From: Hydnum rufescens UP504
Taxonomy: Eukaryota > Basidiomycota > Agaricomycetes > Cantharellales > Hydnaceae
NCBI GenBank assembly: GCA_014904985.1
Contig: MU128968.1
Location: forward strand, 62,001-126,000
Length of the DNA: 64,000 nucleotides
Direction: 5' to 3'
In this document: one piece after another, positions 59,073 to 64,000 of the stretch
Layout: every line of letters begins with the position of its first letter
How positions within the stretch are numbered: position 1 is the stretch's first letter
Notes under the pieces: generated by a model
What the model saw: only the letters and a program-made list of their open reading frames with translations
Told to the model about the DNA's origin: nothing
The model's database searches: none
Program-made: the position numbers and the translations under genes

Positions 59073-61404
59073 ATGGCTGCGGTCGTCCAGCTCTCCCCCC
59101 CCACTTTACAATCACCCACCCTTCGGAAAGGACACATTCTTACTCACCAAAGAGTAGGAATTCATTACTTTCAGTCTCTGAGAATCCGCGGTCTAGTGTC
59201 GTATCAACTTCGGCCGCCTCTTACTTCACTGCCCAAACTGCACAAGGGGAGCAATCGTCCTTGACAATCCATACGCCCCCTATAGTTCGACTAGCCACTC
59301 CGGAACCAACACCTGTGCAGTCAACGCACCCCCTTCCTGCCTCTCAGGTAAATGGCGACAAAATTGCACAGATACATATCCACGATAATCGGCCAAACCC
59401 CTCGAGCTCGCGCATTCTTCCTCATGTTAAGAATGGCGTACCACTTCCAAATGGATATGAGCCGCCTCCATCCCACCATCGTCTGAGAGCTTGACAGAGG
59501 AAATTACGACAGCAACCGCGGCTCGTTCAGGGCATGGTGGTGTGGACACGGAACGCAAGATTGTCACCCCCCCATCACGAAATCGAGCAAGCTCTATTAG
59601 TGAGCCTCATAGAAAACAGAACTCGGAGGCCCCTGTGGGTATGCTGCTCGTCCCTGCCTCCACGACACCCCCAACTCCGACGCGACGTTATACCACTGGC
59701 TCGCCATTCGTTGCACATCGCGTTTCGCGCTCACTTGGTGGGATGGCGGACGACCTTCCGCCCCAGCTCGATTCAGATATCCTTAAGGAGGCCGAGCAAA
59801 TTCGTCGCGAACGAACCTCGAAACGTGCCAAGGCCCAAGCTGAGGCTGAGGCTGCATTGACTGCAGCCAAAAAACCGGCTGCAGAGGAAGATGGTAATAA
59901 GGTATTGGTTGGAAATCTGATTGGCGAAGATCATGTCAACTATGTTCTGATGTATAACATGTTGACTGGTATCCGTATCGGCGTACGCTACATCTTCCAT
60001 TTAAGGCCTTGCTGTCTACTGACATCGGCCTTCGGTCAGGTGTCGCGATGTCAGGCGAAAGTGAAACGACCCCTGACTCCCGATGATTACACGGCTCGAC
60101 ATAAGTTCTCATTTGATATGTAAGATGTTCTTAATTCCTCAGTAATAACCGTCTGACATTGTTGACCCCTAGCGTTGGGAATGAATTGACACCTTCGGCA
60201 CGCTATGACTTCAAATTCAAAGACTACGCGCCCTGGGTATTTAGAGAACTTCGTGAAGAACATTTTCATCTCGATCCCGCGGACTACCTCCTCTCCCTTA
60301 CCTCGAAATACATTCTTTCCGAGCTGGGGAGCCCGGGAAAGTCCGGTTCCTTCTTCTACTTCTCTCGGGATTATCGCTTTATTATCAAAACGATTCATCA
60401 CAACGAACACGCATTTCTTCGCAAAATCCTCCCCGACTATCATCGTCATGTCAAGACCAATCCGCACACCCTCCTTTCCCGTTTTTATGGCCTACACCGT
60501 GTGAAGCTTCCTCGAGGGCGTAAGATACACTTCGTCATCATGAATAACCTCTTCCCTCCCCATCGTGACATCCACGAGACATATGACCTAAAAGGCTCTA
60601 CCGTTGGCCGCGAATACCCAGAAGAAAAAGCTTCCAAGAATCCTCGAGCTGTCCTTAAAGATCTCAACTGGATCAATCGTGGGAGGCAGCTCGAGCTTGG
60701 ACCTGAAAAGCGCGCATATTTGATCGAACAGCTCAGACGCGACTCTGAGTTCCTCAAGGAAATGCATGTGATGGATTATAGCTTACTTGTCGGCATTCAT
60801 AACATGCAACGAGGGAACCGAGATAATCTCCGCCGAAACACACTCAAGATTTTCCAAGTAAGAAATGTTTGCTTTCTCAGTTTCCGCTTTAGCCCGCTCA
60901 TGTTGGTCTACAGCCTGATATCCACTATGGCTTGCGACGGCGGAAAATCTCCCAGTCTGGCAAGGCTGATCCCTCTGAGGCAATGGCAATGCGTCGAGCC
61001 ATGCGATCATCAGATCCAAAGGCTATCGGGAACGATTCGACTGCATTGCCGGAAAGTGATTCCGAGGATCGACGGCATTTTATCTTTCATCAAGATGAAG
61101 GGGGCTATCGCGCGACCGATGAGGCGAACGAGCCTATGGATACGATATACTATCTAGGTGTGATAGACATCTGTACGCCGTACACCTCGCTCAAAAGGTT
61201 GGAACACTTGTGGAAGGGTCTCAAAGCTGATCGAGTATGTGCTTTGGACCTCGAGTGTGCGATCTTGATTTATTGATAAGATTTGATACTCCCCAGCATA
61301 AGATTAGTGCAGTCCCTGCGGCGGAATACGCCTCCCGTTTCCTCTCTTTCCTTACCGCTGTTACTAGAGGCGGCGGTGGGGGACAACGGTTCAAACCGGA
61401 ATGA
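59073..61404 (+). CDS. MSS4: phosphatidylinositol-4-phosphate 5-kinase
   Basis: Makes PI(4,5)P2 at the plasma membrane. The N-terminal 270 residues are Pro/Ser-rich and disordered. The kinase core starts [26 protein letters not shown]. It continues [60 protein letters not shown] (ATP-site Lys) and [20 protein letters not shown]. Next are [36 protein letters not shown] and, after an intron, [20 protein letters not shown]. Then [20 protein letters not shown] (metal-binding Asp) with [10 protein letters not shown]. The final exon is [20 protein letters not shown] with a Gly run, and a TGA at 61402-61404. The activation-loop K-R-x-E-H is of the type that selects PI4P. No frameshift. The start at 59073 is tentative. 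Confidence 0.93.
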
Positions 61405-61707
61405 GTGTTTGTCCTATTCAATAATTGCTTTAATCTCAGTCCTTCGTTGTGGATCACGGACCATTTTCAATATTGTACTCTACGCAATCGGCGCTCGAGT
61501 TCTCACAGTCCTTCGTCTTCATCTTCATTTCGTCTCGCCTCACTCCCCACATTCGTTGCTTTGCGCCTTCCTTACACTCCTTGCATGGTGTGCTCGTGCT
61601 GTTCGGTTTTTTTTTTTTGCAATTAAGGGTACATGGGTATCGATCGTGACATAGATACACAAGTAGGAATCTCCACGAAAAGAAAACATCTGAACCGCTT
61701 GCTGGTG
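61405..61707. other. convergent spacer
   Basis: 3' regions of the PIP5-kinase and condensin genes, with a T11-like tract at about 61606-61618. No gene seen. Confidence 0.35.
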
Positions 61708-64000
61708 CTATTCTGACTCCGCCGAGGCGGGCGTTGCACTTCGTGCCGCAGGCTTCCGGGTGCGGGCGTTTGGTTCTGCGAAGATAACAGTGCTCAGGAG
61801 ATATGTAGGCAATAGGGGTGTGGGGGGAAAAAGTTTACTTTTCCGTGCGGCAGCTTTCTTTCGAGCTGCCGCTGTCTTCTTCTGCATACTCTCTTCCAGC
61901 GCTTGCTCTTCTTCCCCTTTGTCTTTGAACTCTTTTAGGATCTAGAGGATGAGATCAGGACAGCATCGCGGGCCAGGGCCCAGTACATCAAGTATTTACC
62001 GCTTCGAATTCTGCCAACTCGGAATCAGGCTTATTCGCGGACTTATTCGTTCGTGCCTATGGAACCCGTCTTAAGAAATCTTCGCACCGGCTCTGATGCA
62101 AGTTCATACTGACTTTGGTGAGGATTTCGTTGAAGCGATTAAAAACAGTTTCTTCGTGCAGCTTGTCTTGGTAGAATGGAAGACCTTCGATAAGTTTCTT
62201 CAATGAACGTTCGGATTTGAAAGGCAGAATCGATAGGCAGTATGCGATGTCGCGCCATTGTCGTGGCTCCGTACTTAATCGGAAACGTTGACACAGTTTC
62301 TCAACGATAGTCTCTGCTTGTTTCTCCTGCAATTGCGGAGTAGGTTATGTCTCCAAATCGTGTGGAAAAGATGTCACACACCTTCTCGATAAAAGAAAAT
62401 ATATACCGCATCGTGCGCTGAAACCCTTCCTCGTCTAGTGCATGGTCTCCGATGGACAAGTGGCTGATCACTATGACGTAGAATAATGAAGATTAGAATG
62501 AAACTGAGCCAATCGGCCTAATCTTACCGTCAGGTAGATTGTTGTAAATCGCGTTATCTTTATTGCTGGAGAGTTCAGTGAAGAAAAGTTTGGCAAGATC
62601 TGCTATCCTGGCATCTTCGTCCTCCAAGCATTTCGCCATCTCGCCTAATTGTCCCTTGACCTTGATCATGCTTCCCAGGATCAGGTAAGTAAGAACCATG
62701 AGGGTATTTTTTTTCACGACGATATCCTTGTCCGAAAGTCCCTCGTAGAGTTTGTTGTTGTTCTCGTCTATTAGATGACTGAATCTGACCGCGATGTCGC
62801 CCAACGCAATAATGGCATTGCTTCGAATCGTAGGGTCCTTCGAAGTTTCGACAATCTTGAACAGGAGCATCAAATTGGCCTCGCAAAAATGCGTGCTAAC
62901 ACACATCAGCTTGCTCAAGGAAAGTGTTGCAGCTGTACGGAGCGTCTGACTCTGCACACCCGCGTAGCGTCAATACTCCCCCAAATTGTTTTGTTGAACG
63001 CGTACCTTGAAGTTTTTGGGGGTGCCACAGATGTGCACTATCATCGGACCAAATATCGCGAGTAAAGACCTGTCCCCATAAAGCATTTCATCGTCACAGA
63101 ACTTCGAAATCCGATCCCCTGTATCATCTTCTGCAGTTCCTGCGACCTGCTCAAGCTCATCAACATCTTTGGTATTGGTCGATTTATTGAGATCATTTGT
63201 CTGTCCCTTCTCTGAGCCCCACACGCCGAATATGAGATCTAGGGCGCTATACAGACATAGGAAACATACCCTTAGCAAGAACGTCCTTCCGACGTTTGAG
63301 TTCTCGCTCAACAAGCTCGAGATACACAATATGTTTGAAAGCAACGTGGCCGACGATGAAGATTAGCTGACTGAGTTGAAAAGCATTCGCAGTATCGGTC
63401 TTTCGCGAAGCAATTTGACTGCCCTCGTACGTGTCCCGAGTAGGGCTTACCGGAACAGATCCAGGTGGCTGAGATCCGTCGCGGGCCTGTGGTTCACCTT
63501 CCACCATTGATGTTTCGGTAGCAAAGACCTTGTCGCGTGAAAGTCTTAATGATGTCTCCGCAAAGTGCGTCAGGCTGCTCCCCCAGGAGGTATACGGTGT
63601 TGATGACCTGTTCTGCCATGCTAAACCTAGACCGATTACAAGCGGGAATGCGTTAATGGGAATCGACCATCGCAGAAAGAATCGGAGCTGATCTCACCAG
63701 TCCTTAGACTTGCACGGGTACTCAATAATCTCTCTCAGCCTTTTGAACATTACGTTGTCCATCGGAAGACGAACAGATTTGTCCTCCAGAGATCCTGCAC
63801 AATATAGACAAGGATGGTTATCAAAGTCGTACAACACCGGCGAAGAACTGAAAGTACCTTTGACCTTCTTCACACTTCCACTTAATCGTTGTAAAGCGAG
63901 ACAAGTGTACTGAGCCAAAACCAAATCCGCCTATATATAGTCACTCGTTGTCAATTGGGGGTAACAATTCTGCCAAAAGTAACATAATTTACCTTCCCAT
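61708..64000 (-). CDS. YCS4: condensin complex subunit 1 (Cnd1/YCS4-like), C-terminal part
   Basis: The HEAT-repeat regulatory subunit of condensin, which acts in mitotic chromosome compaction. The N-terminal part lies beyond the right edge. Within the window, from right to left: VLAQYTCLALQRLSGSVKKV, LPMDNVMFKRLREIIEYPCK, ELKRRKDVLAKG, GDRSLLAIFGPMIVHIC. The Cnd1 domain follows: LRTAATLSLSKLMCVSTHFC, KDPTIRSNAIIALGDIAVRF, DKDIVVKKNTLMVLTYLILG, KGQLGEMAKCLEDEDARIAD and LAKLFFTELSSNKDNAIYNN. Then EKQAETIVEKLCQRFRLSTE and ERSLKKLIEGLPFYQDKLHE. A Lys/Ala-rich nuclear-type tail (KKTAAARKKAAARK) ends RKPAARSATPASAESE with a TAG at 61708-61710. At least six short introns. It is convergent with the PIP5-kinase gene. 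Confidence 0.92.

Overview
The window is nuclear DNA of a filamentous basidiomycete, most likely an Agaricomycete. Genes lie close together and alternate in strand. They are cut by many 50-70 base introns with GT..AG ends and a CTAAC/CTGAC-type branch site. Several proteins belong to families expanded in mushrooms and their relatives: DUF6534 seven-helix proteins, DUF6699 proteins, F-box proteins with a Cys/His tail, and membrane-anchored Nudix proteins. The style of the F-box protein recalls Rhizoctonia/Ceratobasidium, but that placement is an impression, not a result.

Layout. 0-6 kb: the edge of a type II membrane protein, an F-box gene (-) and a DUF6534 membrane protein (+). 6-15.5 kb: an accessory segment in which two diverged copies of one orphan gene face away from each other in inverted orientation. 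Between them lie a CSC1/OSCA-type channel (-) and a syntaxin-6/Tlg1-like t-SNARE (-). The second orphan copy is broken by a nonsense codon and a 5'-truncated LINE fragment. 16.3 kb: a U2 snRNA gene. 16.8-33.5 kb: a housekeeping block with a PBR1-like dehydrogenase, a DUF6699 protein, SAICAR synthetase (ADE1), a tricalbin with an SMP domain and several C2 domains, a shortened cullin-like protein, KAE1, importin alpha and LSM5. 33.6-44.4 kb: an unknown protein, a tail-anchored Nudix hydrolase, SGT2, an OPT-family oligopeptide transporter and a TauD-type dioxygenase. 44.4-56.6 kb: histone H3, a PrxQ/BCP-type peroxiredoxin, an FKBP prolyl isomerase, TIM50 and EFG1, separated by gene-poor stretches. 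57.2-64 kb: an aldo/keto reductase, a phosphatidylinositol-4-phosphate 5-kinase and condensin subunit 1, which runs off the right edge.

The genes do not form one pathway. A loose membrane theme (tricalbin, PIP5-kinase, Tlg1-like t-SNARE, CSC1 channel) is probably chance. The OPT transporter and TauD dioxygenase sit side by side and could serve organic nitrogen or sulfur scavenging.

Gene models here need care. Many strongly conserved genes (ADE1, CSC1, KAE1, tricalbin, H3, TauD, AKR, cullin-like) carry one- or two-base indels, mostly a base missing from a short homopolymer. In my view the likeliest explanation is residual sequencing or assembly error rather than mass pseudogenisation. Exon ends and start codons are therefore approximate unless stated. 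I saw no tRNA, rRNA, CRISPR array or complete transposon, and no convincing new multi-gene system. The best leads are the duplicated orphan gene with its conserved promoter, the truncated cullin-like protein and the odd histone H3 tail.
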